From NCBI GenBank assembly GCA_020161695.1, contig JAIUOO010000012.1, forward strand, positions 1 through 64,000: a stretch of DNA of 64,000 bases, in the 5' to 3' direction. A program made the position numbers and the translations under genes. This document shows positions 33,078 to 44,396 of this stretch, piece by piece. Below the pieces are notes generated by a model. It searched no databases. It was given only the letters and a program-made list of their open reading frames with translations, and was not told the origin of the DNA. Origin of the DNA: Pseudomonadota bacterium. Lineage in GTDB: Bacteria; Pseudomonadota; Alphaproteobacteria; Rhizobiales; Phreatobacteraceae. The stretch's first letter is position 1; every line of letters starts with the position of its first letter.

Positions 33078-34361
33078 TCAGGTCAAGCCGCGCATCGTCA
33101 GCCAGACGGCGGCGCCGGCCACCATGGCGGCGAAGCTGCCGAGCCCGAATAGCCAGCCGAAACGGCCCGCGCCGAGCGCGACGCCATAGGCGGCCTTGGC
33201 GAGCGTGTTGCTGAGGGCAGCGACGAGCATGGCGATGGCGGCGGTCTCCAGCGACACGCCCCTGCCGGCGAGGCCGGCCGCCGTGATGACCGGCGCGTCG
33301 ACATCGCCGAGCCCGGTGACTGCGGCGACGCCAATGACGCCGGAATCGCCGAAGACATGGGCCGCCGCGCGGGTGGCGAAGGCGATCGCGGCGAGCAGGG
33401 CCGCGAGCTGGAGCACCTTGAACAGGTCGAACGGGTTGGTGGGCGCTGAGGTTTCGTGGGTTCCGGCATCGTTGCGGGCGAGCAGGAACGCCGTCCCGGC
33501 CATGACCAGCGCCGCGGCCGCCAGCGGCGGCGCGACCTGCCAGACCAGCGCCGGAGCAAGGGCGATCACCAGCCCTCCGGTGCGCAGATAGGACACGACG
33601 CCGGCTCCGAGCGCGCCCGCCGCGAGGCTTCCGGCGCTGGCTCCCGACGCCTCGGCCGAGGATCTGCGGGCATTGGTCACGGTCACGGCGGTCGAGGACA
33701 GCAGGCCGCCGACGGCTCCCGCGACGAGCTCGCCATGTGCCTCGCCCATCAGCTTCACCGCGACATAGCCGGCGAAGGAGATGGCGGCAACGAGGATGGC
33801 CAGCGTCCAGATGCGCGCCGGAGCCACGCCGCCGAACGGTCCGATGGGGTCGTCCGGCACCAGCGGCAGGATGACGAAGGTCATGGCCAGCAGGACGATG
33901 GCCGAGCGCAGTTCGGGATAGGTCACGGCCTCGATGAAGCGATGCAGCGTCTCACGCGCCGCCAGCACGCCGGCCAGCACGACGCCGGCCGCGCCGGCAA
34001 GCCTGATGTCGCCGAGGACGGCGAGCGCGCCGAGGCCATAGGTCAGCATGGCCGCGATGACGGTGGTCACCGAGAAATTGTTGTCGGCCATCTGCTCGCG
34101 ATAGTGGAACAGGGTGAAGGCGGCGGCGAAGGGCACAAACAGCCCGATGACGATCAGCCCGCCCGCATTGGCGCCGTCGCGCAGGGCGAGTTCGAGCGCG
34201 CCGGCCGCGCCACCGAACATGCCGATCAGGGTGAAGGTTCGCAGGCCCGCCGTGCGCTGGCCGTCCGCCTCGTCGCGGTCGCGCCAGTGACGTTCCGCGC
34301 CGACGAGGGCGCCGATGGCGAGGGCGACGCCGAAGCGCTGGAAGAGTTCGAGCTCGGTCAT
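33078..34361 (-). CDS. MgtC/DUF4010 membrane protein
   Basis: Polytopic inner-membrane protein of 427 residues. The N-terminus FQRFGVALAIGALVGAERHWRDRDE is the MgtC-type motif; the C-terminal half matches the DUF4010 extension with AVGGLLSSTAVTVTNARRSSA and GLGDVDAPVITAAGLAG. About 12 hydrophobic segments are seen. MgtC-type proteins affect magnesium stress and membrane potential, but the substrate of this two-domain form is unknown. The first ATG gives the expected start MTELELFQRFG. It is a single gene, with the thioesterase gene reading toward it in the same direction 166 bp upstream. Confidence 0.83.
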   Translation of the reverse strand: MTELELFQRFGVALAIGALVGAERHWRDRDEADGQRTAGLRTFTLIGMFGGAAGALELALRDGANAGGLIVIGLFVPFAAAFTLFHYREQMADNNFSVTTVIAAMLTYGLGALAVLGDIRLAGAAGVVLAGVLAARETLHRFIEAVTYPELRSAIVLLAMTFVILPLVPDDPIGPFGGVAPARIWTLAILVAAISFAGYVAVKLMGEAHGELVAGAVGGLLSSTAVTVTNARRSSAEASGASAGSLAAGALGAGVVSYLRTGGLVIALAPALVWQVAPPLAAAALVMAGTAFLLARNDAGTHETSAPTNPFDLFKVLQLAALLAAIAFATRAAAHVFGDSGVIGVAAVTGLGDVDAPVITAAGLAGRGVSLETAAIAMLVAALSNTLAKAAYGVALGAGRFGWLFGLGSFAAMVAGAAVWLTMRGLT

Positions 34362-34527
34362 ATGCGGGATCTGGTCATGCGGCGCTGGAAAGGAACGCCA
34401 GCCGGACCGGAGCGTTCACGAGCCCGATTGTCGCAGCATCGGCCGCCCGCGTCACGATGTCGGAACGCGGCCGGGCGGATCGCCATTCGTCCGCCACGGT
34501 CGCCCCCTTCATCGGTTCGCCGGGCGC

Positions 34528-34953
34528 TCAGTGCGCGGCGAGCAGCACGGTGGCGGTGGCCGTGACGGCGACGCGCCGCTCCGGCGTCATGAGCCGCCCC
34601 TCGACGAAGGCAAGGCTTCGACCGGATTTGAGCACGCGGCCTTCGCCAAGGCAGACGCCGATCGGCAGCGGTTCGAGGAAGCTGGTCTTGATTTCGATCG
34701 TCGGCGCCCACTGTCGCAGGGCCGCAAAGACGGCGACGGACACGACCACATCCAGGACGGCCACGGCAAACCCGCCCTGGACATTGCCGAAATGGTTGCG
34801 GAAGGCCGGCTGGGGCGGAAATTCCAGCATCAGAGAGCGGGCCTCGATGTCGGCTTCCACCAGCGTGAACGGCGTGAGCGCCGCGCAGGCTGGCTGCGGC
34901 TGGCTGTCGAGCAGGGCGGCGACTGCACTCGTGGCCTGGTTCATGGTTTCCAC
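34528..34953 (-). CDS. PaaI-type hotdog thioesterase
   Basis: A 141-residue single-hotdog protein. The helix region FRNHFGNVQGGFAVAVLDVVVSVAV contains the GN-x-QGG-xxxxxLD motif typical of PaaI and YdiI-like acyl-CoA thioesterases, and the strand TIEIKTSFLEPLPIG follows. A Met at residue 4 (MNQATSAV) is a possible start. It lies between the MgtC-like gene and uvrA, all on the minus strand, but with gaps above 100 bp on both sides. Substrate unknown. Confidence 0.77.
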   Translation of the reverse strand: METMNQATSAVAALLDSQPQPACAALTPFTLVEADIEARSLMLEFPPQPAFRNHFGNVQGGFAVAVLDVVVSVAVFAALRQWAPTIEIKTSFLEPLPIGVCLGEGRVLKSGRSLAFVEGRLMTPERRVAVTATATVLLAAH

Positions 34954-35074
34954 CCGTGCCGCAGCGATGAGCCGTGCCAGACCTGCGCCAGCCGGCAGTC
35001 GCGAGGCTGAGCCAAGACCGCCGGGCCTGCAAGCGCCAGCCGGCCGATCCGAAATCAGGTTGCTGGTCGGATCG

Positions 35075-37996
<2,922 letters not shown>

Positions 37997-38189
37997 CAAA
38001 AGCTCTCGGGCCGGGCCGGGATCAGGCGAACCTAACCCGCGGCCGGCAAGTGGTTGGCAGCAGCAGAACCGATGTCCCCAAATTAGAAACGCCAGGCCCT
38101 CCGCGCCAGTGCCAGGGCGCAGGCCGGGGGTCTGATTCTGCCATGGTCTCCCGCGCCGGCACGCTAGCAGCGCTTGCAATGCGCATCAA

Positions 38190-38204
38190 GAACAAATAAG
38201 GAAC
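38190..38204. promoter_or_regulatory. LexA (SOS) box between uvrA and ssb
   Basis: GAACAAATAAGGAAC fits the alphaproteobacterial LexA operator GAAC-N7-GAAC exactly. It lies in the 363-bp divergent gap of uvrA (194 bp from its ATG) and ssb (156 bp from its ATG), two classic SOS genes. The rest of the gap shows no coding sequence. Confidence 0.85.
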
Positions 38205-38359
38205 ATTTGGGTCGGCCGGCGCGCCGCCCTGCGAAGCTGGGGATAGGTCGCGAAATGGCGGGACCGCGCGATGACGCGGCTGCCGGAACGTGGGAAGGCT
38301 CGGCCGTTCAGCGCAAAGCGCCCCGGATGCATGCGTCGCGGGGGAGAAGGAGAGGCGAC

Positions 38360-38884
38360 ATGGCAGGCAGCGTCAACAAGGTCATCCTGGTCGGCAATCT
38401 GGGCAGGGACCCGGAAGTCCGCCGGCTGAACAACGGCGAACAGGTCTGCAACCTGCGCCTCGCCACCACCGAAACCTGGCGGGACAAGGCCTCGGGCGAG
38501 CGCAAGGAGCGCACCGAGTGGCATCAGGTGGTGATCTTCAACGAGAATCTCGTGCGCGTCGCCGAGCAGTACCTGAAGAAGGGCTCGAAAGTTTACGTCG
38601 AGGGCCAGTTGCAGACGCGCAAGTGGACCGACCAGCAGGGCGCCGAAAAATATTCGACGGAAGTGGTGCTGCAGCGCTTCCGCGGCGAAATGGTGCTGCT
38701 CGACAGCCGCGGCGGCGGCGGGGGCGGGGCCTCCGACTATGGCGACGACAGTTTCGGCGGTGGCGGCGGCTTCGGCGGCGGCGCGATCGAGGGGCGTTCC
38801 GGCGGCCGTTCGGATGCTCCGAAGCGGCCCGCGGCGCCGGCCGGCGGCGGTCGCCGCATGGACGACGACGAGATCCCGTTCTGA
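38360..38884 (+). CDS. ssb: Single-stranded DNA-binding protein
   Basis: Binds single-stranded DNA in replication, repair and recombination. The OB fold (residues 1-110) starts [20 protein letters not shown] and includes FRGEMVLLD near its end. A glycine-rich linker ([20 protein letters not shown]) leads to the acidic tip MDDDEIPF that binds partner proteins such as exonuclease I and RecO. The length of 174 is normal. The ATG follows AGGAGAGG; an upstream extension in frame is non-coding. Regulated with uvrA by the LexA box. Confidence 0.95.
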   Translation: MAGSVNKVILVGNLGRDPEVRRLNNGEQVCNLRLATTETWRDKASGERKERTEWHQVVIFNENLVRVAEQYLKKGSKVYVEGQLQTRKWTDQQGAEKYSTEVVLQRFRGEMVLLDSRGGGGGGASDYGDDSFGGGGGFGGGAIEGRSGGRSDAPKRPAAPAGGGRRMDDDEIPF

Positions 38885-38911
38885 CGTTCCGATCTGCGGC
38901 GCGGGCGGCGC

Positions 38912-39457
38912 TCAGCCGCGCCGCGTCAGCATCGGCAGGACGATGACGAGCGCCTCCGTCAGCCGTTCCTCGCGCGGAACGCCGCCGATCCGATACTGGC
39001 CGATCAGGCCCTGATAGGCGAAGCGGGCGCGGGCGAGCGCCTCCGCCGCGCCGAAACCGAGCGCGGAGAAGAGGTCGGCGACATAGTCGAGGCGGCGCCG
39101 GTCCACGGCATTCATCGCCGCATGCGCGGCCGGGTCCTGATCGGCCCAGTTGCGCACGGCCATGTCGAGCCGGCCGTCAGCGCCGATGACGATGGCGAAG
39201 AGGTGGCCGAGCTTCTGTTGCGCATCGCCGCCGCGGGCCTCGACGCGCGCGATGATGTCGCCGGTTGCCGAGGCCTGCCAGGCCTCCAATAGCGCCGCGA
39301 GCAGGGCGGGGCGGTCCTTGAAGTGCCAGTAGAAGCTGCCCTTGGTGACCTTCATGGTCGCCGCCAGTGGCTCGATCCGCACGGCCTCGACGCCGCCCTC
39401 GGCCATGGCCGCCAAGCCCGCATCGATCCATGCCTGTCGGTCGAGCCGTTCATTCAT
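38912..39457 (-). CDS. TetR family transcriptional regulator
   Basis: A 181-residue TetR-type repressor. The N-terminal helix-turn-helix is AWIDAGLAAMAEGG followed by VRIEPLAATMKVTKGSFYWHFKDRPALLAALL (about residues 5-55); the rest is a helical ligand and dimer domain. The chosen ATG (MNERLDRQAW) gives the usual TetR beginning; an earlier in-frame ATG lies inside the first operator. It is divergent from a small membrane protein gene, with two near-identical operators between them, so it probably represses both itself and that gene. Confidence 0.85.
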   Translation of the reverse strand: MNERLDRQAWIDAGLAAMAEGGVEAVRIEPLAATMKVTKGSFYWHFKDRPALLAALLEAWQASATGDIIARVEARGGDAQQKLGHLFAIVIGADGRLDMAVRNWADQDPAAHAAMNAVDRRRLDYVADLFSALGFGAAEALARARFAYQGLIGQYRIGGVPREERLTEALVIVLPMLTRRG

Positions 39458-39467
39458 GCTCACGACC

Positions 39468-39481
39468 ATACGTTGGCGTAT
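39468..39481. promoter_or_regulatory. TetR operator 1 (next to tetR start)
   Basis: ATACG-TTGG-CGTAT, a 5-bp inverted repeat with 4-bp spacer, 11 bp before the tetR ATG. It has the same ATACG-N4-CGTAT core as operator 2, whose centre is 44 bp away. Confidence 0.7.
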
Positions 39482-39509
39482 TGACGCGGGCAAGCGGCGG
39501 ATCTAGCGT

Positions 39510-39527
39510 CCATACGGCAACGTATGG
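39510..39527. promoter_or_regulatory. TetR operator 2 (before the membrane protein gene)
   Basis: CCATACG-GCAA-CGTATGG, perfect 7-bp arms with a 4-bp spacer, ending 9 bp before the ATG of the divergent membrane protein. It shares ATACG-N4-CGTAT with operator 1. Bound regulator here would block transcription or initiation of the target gene. Confidence 0.75.
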
Positions 39528-39536
39528 AGACGCGGA

Positions 39537-39914
39537 ATGACCTATCCGAGCCTGCTATTGGCCGCGCTGCTCACCGTCGCGGTCGGCCTGCTTCATTCAT
39601 GGCTCGGGGAGCGGCTGCTGATCGGGCCGCTGCTGGCTGCACCGAGCGCCGACGGACCGCTTGCCCGCCGCTTCCTGCGACGGGTTTTGCGCAATGCCTG
39701 GCACATCACGTCCTTTGCCTGGGCCGGGATGGGCCTTGTCCTCGCGAGTCTCGCCTTCGCGCCGCTGGATGCGCAGGGCAGGCGGGTCGCCGTCGTCATC
39801 GGCGCGGTGTTTGTCGGCCATGGCCTGTTCGTCTTCGCCATGAGCCGCGGCCGCCATGTCGGCTGGCCGTTCTTCCTCGCCATCGGCGGGCTGGCGCTGT
39901 GGGCGGCCATGTGA
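39537..39914 (+). CDS. Small four-helix membrane protein, probable TetR target
   Basis: Not recognised by name. The 125-residue product has about four hydrophobic segments: residues 5-22 (LLLAALLTVAVGLLHSWL), 55-75 (AWHITSFAWAGMGLVLASLA), 83-100 and 107-124. Between the first two is a basic loop (ARRFLRRVLRNAW). The His in LLHSW and the WHITS motif are unusual for a simple anchor. The TetR operator 9 bp upstream suggests induction by a small molecule, perhaps with a role in efflux or stress, but no family evidence supports a function. Confidence 0.65.
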   Translation: MTYPSLLLAALLTVAVGLLHSWLGERLLIGPLLAAPSADGPLARRFLRRVLRNAWHITSFAWAGMGLVLASLAFAPLDAQGRRVAVVIGAVFVGHGLFVFAMSRGRHVGWPFFLAIGGLALWAAM

Positions 39915-40138
39915 AGTAAGGGTCATGTGAAGCGGGCACCGCCCGGCGGCGCGGTCCCGTTCCCCGGCCGGCCCCGGTGCCTCATGCGTCTGCGGTCGGT
40001 CGTGTCGCCGCCGGCATTGGGCAGGCAAGGCGCGGGGCTGGCACCACAACGGCGGACAGGCCGTCTCCTGAGGGGCGCCGACCGGCAGTTTCGGCAGGCG
40101 ACACCGCCACCTCGCGAAGTCGCGGCGGGTACGACGGG

Positions 40139-40166
40139 TTGACAAAGTAAAATGTAAATGTAAATA
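40139..40166 (+). promoter_or_regulatory. Candidate promoter of the DUF2306 gene
   Basis: TTGACA (40139-40144), 16-bp spacer, TAAATA (40161-40166), 28 bp before the ATG. The spacer carries a direct repeat ATGTAA-ATGTAA within an AT-rich island unlike the GC-rich surroundings. The 280-bp gap 39915-40194 holds no gene that I can see. Confidence 0.5.
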
Positions 40167-40194
40167 ACTTATCCATCCCCCACCGAGGTCCACC

Positions 40195-40590
40195 ATGACA
40201 CTCGCGCCGCTGATCAATGCCCCGCTGGCCATCCAGATTCATGCCTTTGCCGCCCTCGTGCTGGTGCCGCTGACGGCCGTGCAGTTCTGGCGGCGCAAGG
40301 GTGGCATCCATCACCGCGCGCTCGGCTGGGCGTGGGTGGTGCTGATGGCCATCGCGGCCGTCTCGTCGTTCTGGATTCACTCGATCCGGCTGGTAGGGCC
40401 GTTCAGCCCCATCCACATCCTGTCGATCATCACGATTGCCGGCCTGTTCGGCGCCATCCGCGCCCGGCGGGCCGGGAATATCGCCGAACACCGCCGGGCC
40501 ATGATGATGATCACGGCCGGGTGGTTCATCGCGGGCGCGTTCGCCTTCCTGCCGGGACGCGTGATGTTCCAGATGGTGGCGGGCGGCTGA
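40195..40590 (+). CDS. DUF2306 membrane protein
   Basis: A 131-residue inner-membrane protein of the DUF2306 family. The first helix is IQIHAFAALVLVPLTAVQFW, followed by the family motif RRKGGIHHRALGWAWVVLM, then two further helices and the conserved EHRRAMMMITAGWFIAGAFAFLPGR. The paired His (GIHHRALG, EHRR) may bind metal or heme, as suggested for related cytochrome-like membrane proteins; that is inference. It is convergent with marC (5 bp). The function of the family is not known. Confidence 0.8.
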   Translation: MTLAPLINAPLAIQIHAFAALVLVPLTAVQFWRRKGGIHHRALGWAWVVLMAIAAVSSFWIHSIRLVGPFSPIHILSIITIAGLFGAIRARRAGNIAEHRRAMMMITAGWFIAGAFAFLPGRVMFQMVAGG

Positions 40591-40595
40591 GCGGG

Positions 40596-41228
40596 TCAGG
40601 CGGCCCGGATGGCGGCGCGGATGCCGTCAATGACGAACTGCACCGCGAGCGCGGCCAGGATGATGCCGAGCAGGCGCGAGACGACGACGTTGCCGAGCGT
40701 TCCCAGCATCCGGTCGACCCGCTCGGCGGCCTGCAGGCAGATCCAAGAGATCAGGATGACGACGGCGAGCACCGCCACCAGCGTCGCCATCAGTGCCGGA
40801 CGACCTTCGGCCTGACCGGCGAGCAGCAGGGTCGCGGTGATCGCTCCGGGGCCCGCGAGCAGCGGAATCGCCATGGGAAAGGCGGCGACATTGACGATGT
40901 GTTCCTTGTCGATGGCGTCGCGCGCCACCTCGTTCTTGCGGTTCGCCCTCAGCCCGAACACCATCTCGAAGGCGATCCAGAACACCAGCAGGCCGCCCGC
41001 GATGCGGAAGGCCGGCAGCGATATGCCGACCTTGGACAGCAGCCAGTCGCCGACGAAGGCGCAGGAGGCAAGGATCGCGAAGGCGATCACGCAGGCGCGC
41101 CAGGCGACCTGCCGGCGCTGGTCGGCGGAAAAGCCCTGCGTCACCGCCAGGAAGATCGGCACGAGCGCGATCGGCTCGACGATGACCAGCATGGTGACCA
41201 GCGCGCCGGTCAGGAATTCGAGGGTCAT
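40596..41228 (-). CDS. marC: MarC family membrane protein
   Basis: Inner-membrane protein of the MarC/UPF0056 family, 210 residues with about six helices. Typical segments: the N-terminal FLTGALVTMLVIVEPIALVPIFLAVT, GGLLVFWIAFEMV and the FPMAIPLLAGPGAITATLLL motif with two Pro. The family was once thought to give antibiotic resistance, but its role is unknown. The ATG chosen begins the first helix; a 47-residue upstream extension would run into the gyrA promoter region. In related genomes marC also lies between ssb and gyrA. Confidence 0.85.
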   Translation of the reverse strand: MTLEFLTGALVTMLVIVEPIALVPIFLAVTQGFSADQRRQVAWRACVIAFAILASCAFVGDWLLSKVGISLPAFRIAGGLLVFWIAFEMVFGLRANRKNEVARDAIDKEHIVNVAAFPMAIPLLAGPGAITATLLLAGQAEGRPALMATLVAVLAVVILISWICLQAAERVDRMLGTLGNVVVSRLLGIILAALAVQFVIDGIRAAIRAA

Positions 41229-41383
41229 GCGCCCGCTTTCGCTCCGCCATCCACGGCCCTTTTCACGGGCCTTGACGGGTATTTCTGCCCGCTTGTGACG
41301 CCTATCGTCCACAACCCTGATAGTCGCCCGCTCAAATAGCTGAAAACAAAAGAGAATTTTGACGACCAAAACGGCGCGCGGGG

Positions 41384-41412
41384 TTGGAGATCGCGGGCGG
41401 AATCGGCTAGAA
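41384..41412 (+). promoter_or_regulatory. Candidate promoter of gyrA
   Basis: TTGGAG (41384-41389), a 17-bp spacer, CTAGAA (41407-41412), 50 bp before the gyrA start. A plausible sigma-70 promoter with a degenerate -10. Another TTTTGACG lies just upstream at 41357-41364. Confidence 0.4.
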
Positions 41413-41461
41413 CGGCGCCAGTCGGCGGATGCCTCGCGTCCGCGCCACCGGAAGAGTTCAA

Positions 41462-44221
41462 TTGGCCGAAAACGACGACACGATGCCGGGTGGCTCGCAG
41501 CCCTCCGACCCGACCGAAATCCGCCCCATCTCGATCACCGACGAGATGCGCAGGTCCTATCTGGACTATGCGATGAGCGTGATCGTCTCGCGCGCGCTTC
41601 CGGATGCGCGCGACGGCCTGAAGCCCGTCCACCGCCGCATCCTCTATTCGATGCACGAGAACGGCTACGAGTGGAACAAGCCCTACCGCAAATCGGCCCG
41701 CGTCGTCGGCGACGTCATCGGTAAGTACCATCCGCATGGCGACCAGTCGGTCTACGACGCGCTCGTCCGCATGGCGCAGGACTTCTCCATGCGCGTCGAG
41801 CTGATCGACGGGCAGGGCAATTTCGGCTCGGTGGACGGCGATCCGCCGGCGGCGATGCGCTATACCGAGGTCCGCCTCGAGAAGATTTCCGACCAGCTCG
41901 TCTCCGATCTCGACAAGGACACGGTCGACTTCCAGGACAATTACGACAATTCCGAGCGGGAGCCGAAGGTGCTCCCCGCCAAGTTCCCGAACCTCCTGGT
42001 GAATGGCGGCGGCGGCATCGCGGTCGGCATGGCGACCAATATCCCGCCGCACAATCTCGGCGAAGTCATCGACGCCTGCATCGCCACCATCGACAAGCCC
42101 GAGATCGAGATCGAGGAGCTGATGGACATCGTGCCGGGGCCGGATTTCCCGACCGCCGGCCTGATCCTCGGCCGCACCGGCATCCGCCAGGCCTACCAGA
42201 CCGGCCGCGGCTCGGTGATCATGCGCGCTCGCACCGCGATCGAGACGGTCCGCCGCGAGCGCGAGGCGATCATCGTCACCGAGATCCCGTATCAGGTGAA
42301 CAAGGCGCTGATGCTGGAGCGCCTCGCAGAGCTCGTCCGCGAGAAGCGCATCGAGGGCATCGCCGAGTTCCGCGACGAGAGCGACCGCGAGGGCCTGCGC
42401 GTCGTCATCGAGCTGAAGCGCGACGCCGTCGCCGACGTGGTGCTGAACCAGCTGTTCCGGTTCACCGCGCTGCAGCAGAGCTTCGGCTGCAATTTCGTGG
42501 CGCTGAACGGCGGCCGTCCCGAGGTGATGAACCTCAAGGACATGCTGGTCACCTTCATCGCGTTCCGCGAGGAGGTCGTCTCCCGCCGCACCAAGTTCCT
42601 GCTCGGCAAGGCGCGCGACCGCGCCCATATCCTGTGCGGCCTCGCCATCGCCGTCGCCAATATCGACGAGATGATCCGGATCATCCGGACCTCGGCCGAT
42701 CCTGCGACCGCCCGCGAGGCGCTGATGAGCCGGGACTGGGACGCGAAGGACATCGCGCCGCTGATCCGCCTGGTCGATGATCCGCGCCACCCGATCAACG
42801 ATGACGGCACCTACCGCCTGTCGGAGACGCAGGCGCGCGCTATCCTCGACCTGCCGCTGCGCCGCCTGACCGCTCTCGGCCGCGACGAGATTGGCGACGA
42901 GCTGAAGAAACTCTCCGAGGAGATCGTCGACTATCTCGACATCCTGCGCTCGCGCGGGCGCATCCTCGGCATCATCAAGGCCGAGCTGACCGCCATCCGC
43001 GACGAGTTCGCCACGCCGCGCAAGACCGAGATCGTCGACGGCGTCGGCGAGTTCGAGGACGAGGACCTGATCGCCCGCGAGGACATGGTCGTCACCGTCA
43101 CGCATACGGGCTACGTCAAGCGCGTGCCGCTATCGACCTACCGGGCGCAGCGCCGCGGCGGCAAGGGCCGCTCGGGCATGCAGACGAAGGAAGAGGATTT
43201 CGTCACCCGCCTCTTCGTCGCCAACACCCATACGCCGATCCTGTTCTTCTCCTCGAAGGGGCAGGTCTACAAGATGAAGGTCTGGCGGCTGCCGCTGGCG
43301 GCCCCGCAGGCGCGTGGCAAGGCCTTCGTCAATATCCTGCCGCTGGACGCGGACGAGCGGATCACCACGATCCTGCCCCTGCCGGAGGACGAGGCCACCT
43401 GGTCCGAGCTCGACGCCATGTTCGCGACGACGCGCGGCACGGTCAGGCGCAACAAGCTGTCCGATTTCGTGCAGGTGAATCGCGGCGGCAAGATCGCGAT
43501 GAAGCTGGACGAGGGCGAGGCCATCGTCGATGTCGCCGTCTGCACCGAGGCCGACGACGTGCTGCTGACCACCGATGGCGGCCAGTGCATCCGCTTCGCG
43601 GTGCCGGAGGTGCGCGTCTTCAAGGGCCGCGATTCCATGGGCGTGCGCGGCATCAACCTCGCCGAGGGCGCGCGGATCATCTCGATGGCGATCCTGCGCC
43701 ATTTCGAGGCCAGCTCCGAAGACCGCGTCGCCTATCTCAAGCGTCGCCGGGCCATGGCAGGCGAGGCCGATACCGGCGAAGTGGTGGCGGATGACGAGGA
43801 GGCCAACGGCACCGGCGAGCTTTCGCTGGAGCGCTATGCGGAAATGTCTGCCGCCGAGCAGGTCGTGCTGACCCTCTCCGAGAACGGCTACGGCAAGCGG
43901 ACCTCGTCGTTCGAGTACCGGATTACCGGACGCGGCGGCAAGGGCATCGTCGCCATGGTGGTGAACGAGCGCAACGGCCCGCTGATCGCCTCGTTCCCGG
44001 TCGATGACAAGGACCAGATCATGCTGGTCACCGATGGCGGCCAGCTGATCCGCTGCCCCGTCGACGGCATTCGCGTCGCCGGCCGCGGCACGCAGGGCGT
44101 CATCGTCTTCGACACCCACGAGACCGAGAAGGTGGTCTCCGTCGAGCGCATCACGGACGAGGGCGAGGACGAGGCCGGCGAGGGTGACGCGGAGACCGGC
44201 GAGGCGGAAGCGGGCAAGTAG
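41462..44221 (+). CDS. gyrA: DNA gyrase subunit A
   Basis: Breakage-reunion subunit of gyrase, 919 residues. Catalytic Tyr134 is in RYTEVRL (E. coli Tyr122). The quinolone region reads [15 protein letters not shown], with Gln95 at the position of E. coli Ser83 and Asp99 at Asp87. The C-terminal domain carries the GyrA box [10 protein letters not shown] and ends in an acidic tail. A TTG start was chosen because it has GGAAGAG at good distance and gives AENDDT, a common beginning in the order; an ATG 21 bp downstream is the alternative. It is followed by a convergent repeat element. Confidence 0.95.
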   Translation: MAENDDTMPGGSQPSDPTEIRPISITDEMRRSYLDYAMSVIVSRALPDARDGLKPVHRRILYSMHENGYEWNKPYRKSARVVGDVIGKYHPHGDQSVYDALVRMAQDFSMRVELIDGQGNFGSVDGDPPAAMRYTEVRLEKISDQLVSDLDKDTVDFQDNYDNSEREPKVLPAKFPNLLVNGGGGIAVGMATNIPPHNLGEVIDACIATIDKPEIEIEELMDIVPGPDFPTAGLILGRTGIRQAYQTGRGSVIMRARTAIETVRREREAIIVTEIPYQVNKALMLERLAELVREKRIEGIAEFRDESDREGLRVVIELKRDAVADVVLNQLFRFTALQQSFGCNFVALNGGRPEVMNLKDMLVTFIAFREEVVSRRTKFLLGKARDRAHILCGLAIAVANIDEMIRIIRTSADPATAREALMSRDWDAKDIAPLIRLVDDPRHPINDDGTYRLSETQARAILDLPLRRLTALGRDEIGDELKKLSEEIVDYLDILRSRGRILGIIKAELTAIRDEFATPRKTEIVDGVGEFEDEDLIAREDMVVTVTHTGYVKRVPLSTYRAQRRGGKGRSGMQTKEEDFVTRLFVANTHTPILFFSSKGQVYKMKVWRLPLAAPQARGKAFVNILPLDADERITTILPLPEDEATWSELDAMFATTRGTVRRNKLSDFVQVNRGGKIAMKLDEGEAIVDVAVCTEADDVLLTTDGGQCIRFAVPEVRVFKGRDSMGVRGINLAEGARIISMAILRHFEASSEDRVAYLKRRRAMAGEADTGEVVADDEEANGTGELSLERYAEMSAAEQVVLTLSENGYGKRTSSFEYRITGRGGKGIVAMVVNERNGPLIASFPVDDKDQIMLVTDGGQLIRCPVDGIRVAGRGTQGVIVFDTHETEKVVSVERITDEGEDEAGEGDAETGEAEAGK

Positions 44222-44263
44222 GGCGGCGGGCGAGTAGGCGGGCGCGCACTCTCTCTAGCACAG

Positions 44264-44351
44264 CGTCATGGCCGGGCTTGGCCCGGCCATCCACGACTTG
44301 AACGCGACATCAAAGAATTCGTGGATGCCCGGCACAAGGCCGGGCATGACG
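44264..44351. repeat. Inverted-repeat element, copy 3 (convergent gap)
   Basis: An 88-bp imperfect hairpin: CGTCATGGCCGGGCTTGG then CCGGCCATCCACGACTT, centre, then TCGTGGATGCCCGG and CAAGGCCGGGCATGACG. The outer arms are nearly perfectly inverted. It fills half of the 175-bp gap between gyrA and the convergent peptidase gene. Confidence 0.85.
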
Positions 44352-44396
44352 GGGAGTACGCTGGTCCGCGCCGATGATGGTCAGCGCGCGAACCGC

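Noticed and set aside
39927..40142. Possible 71-codon gene between the TetR target and DUF2306
   Set aside because: Product is Arg/Pro-rich without family character and there is no ribosome site; the gap is better read as a control region.
41225..43105. Long open frame of 626 codons on the minus strand and a similar one at 43130-44119
   Set aside because: Both are antisense to gyrA, which has all family motifs.
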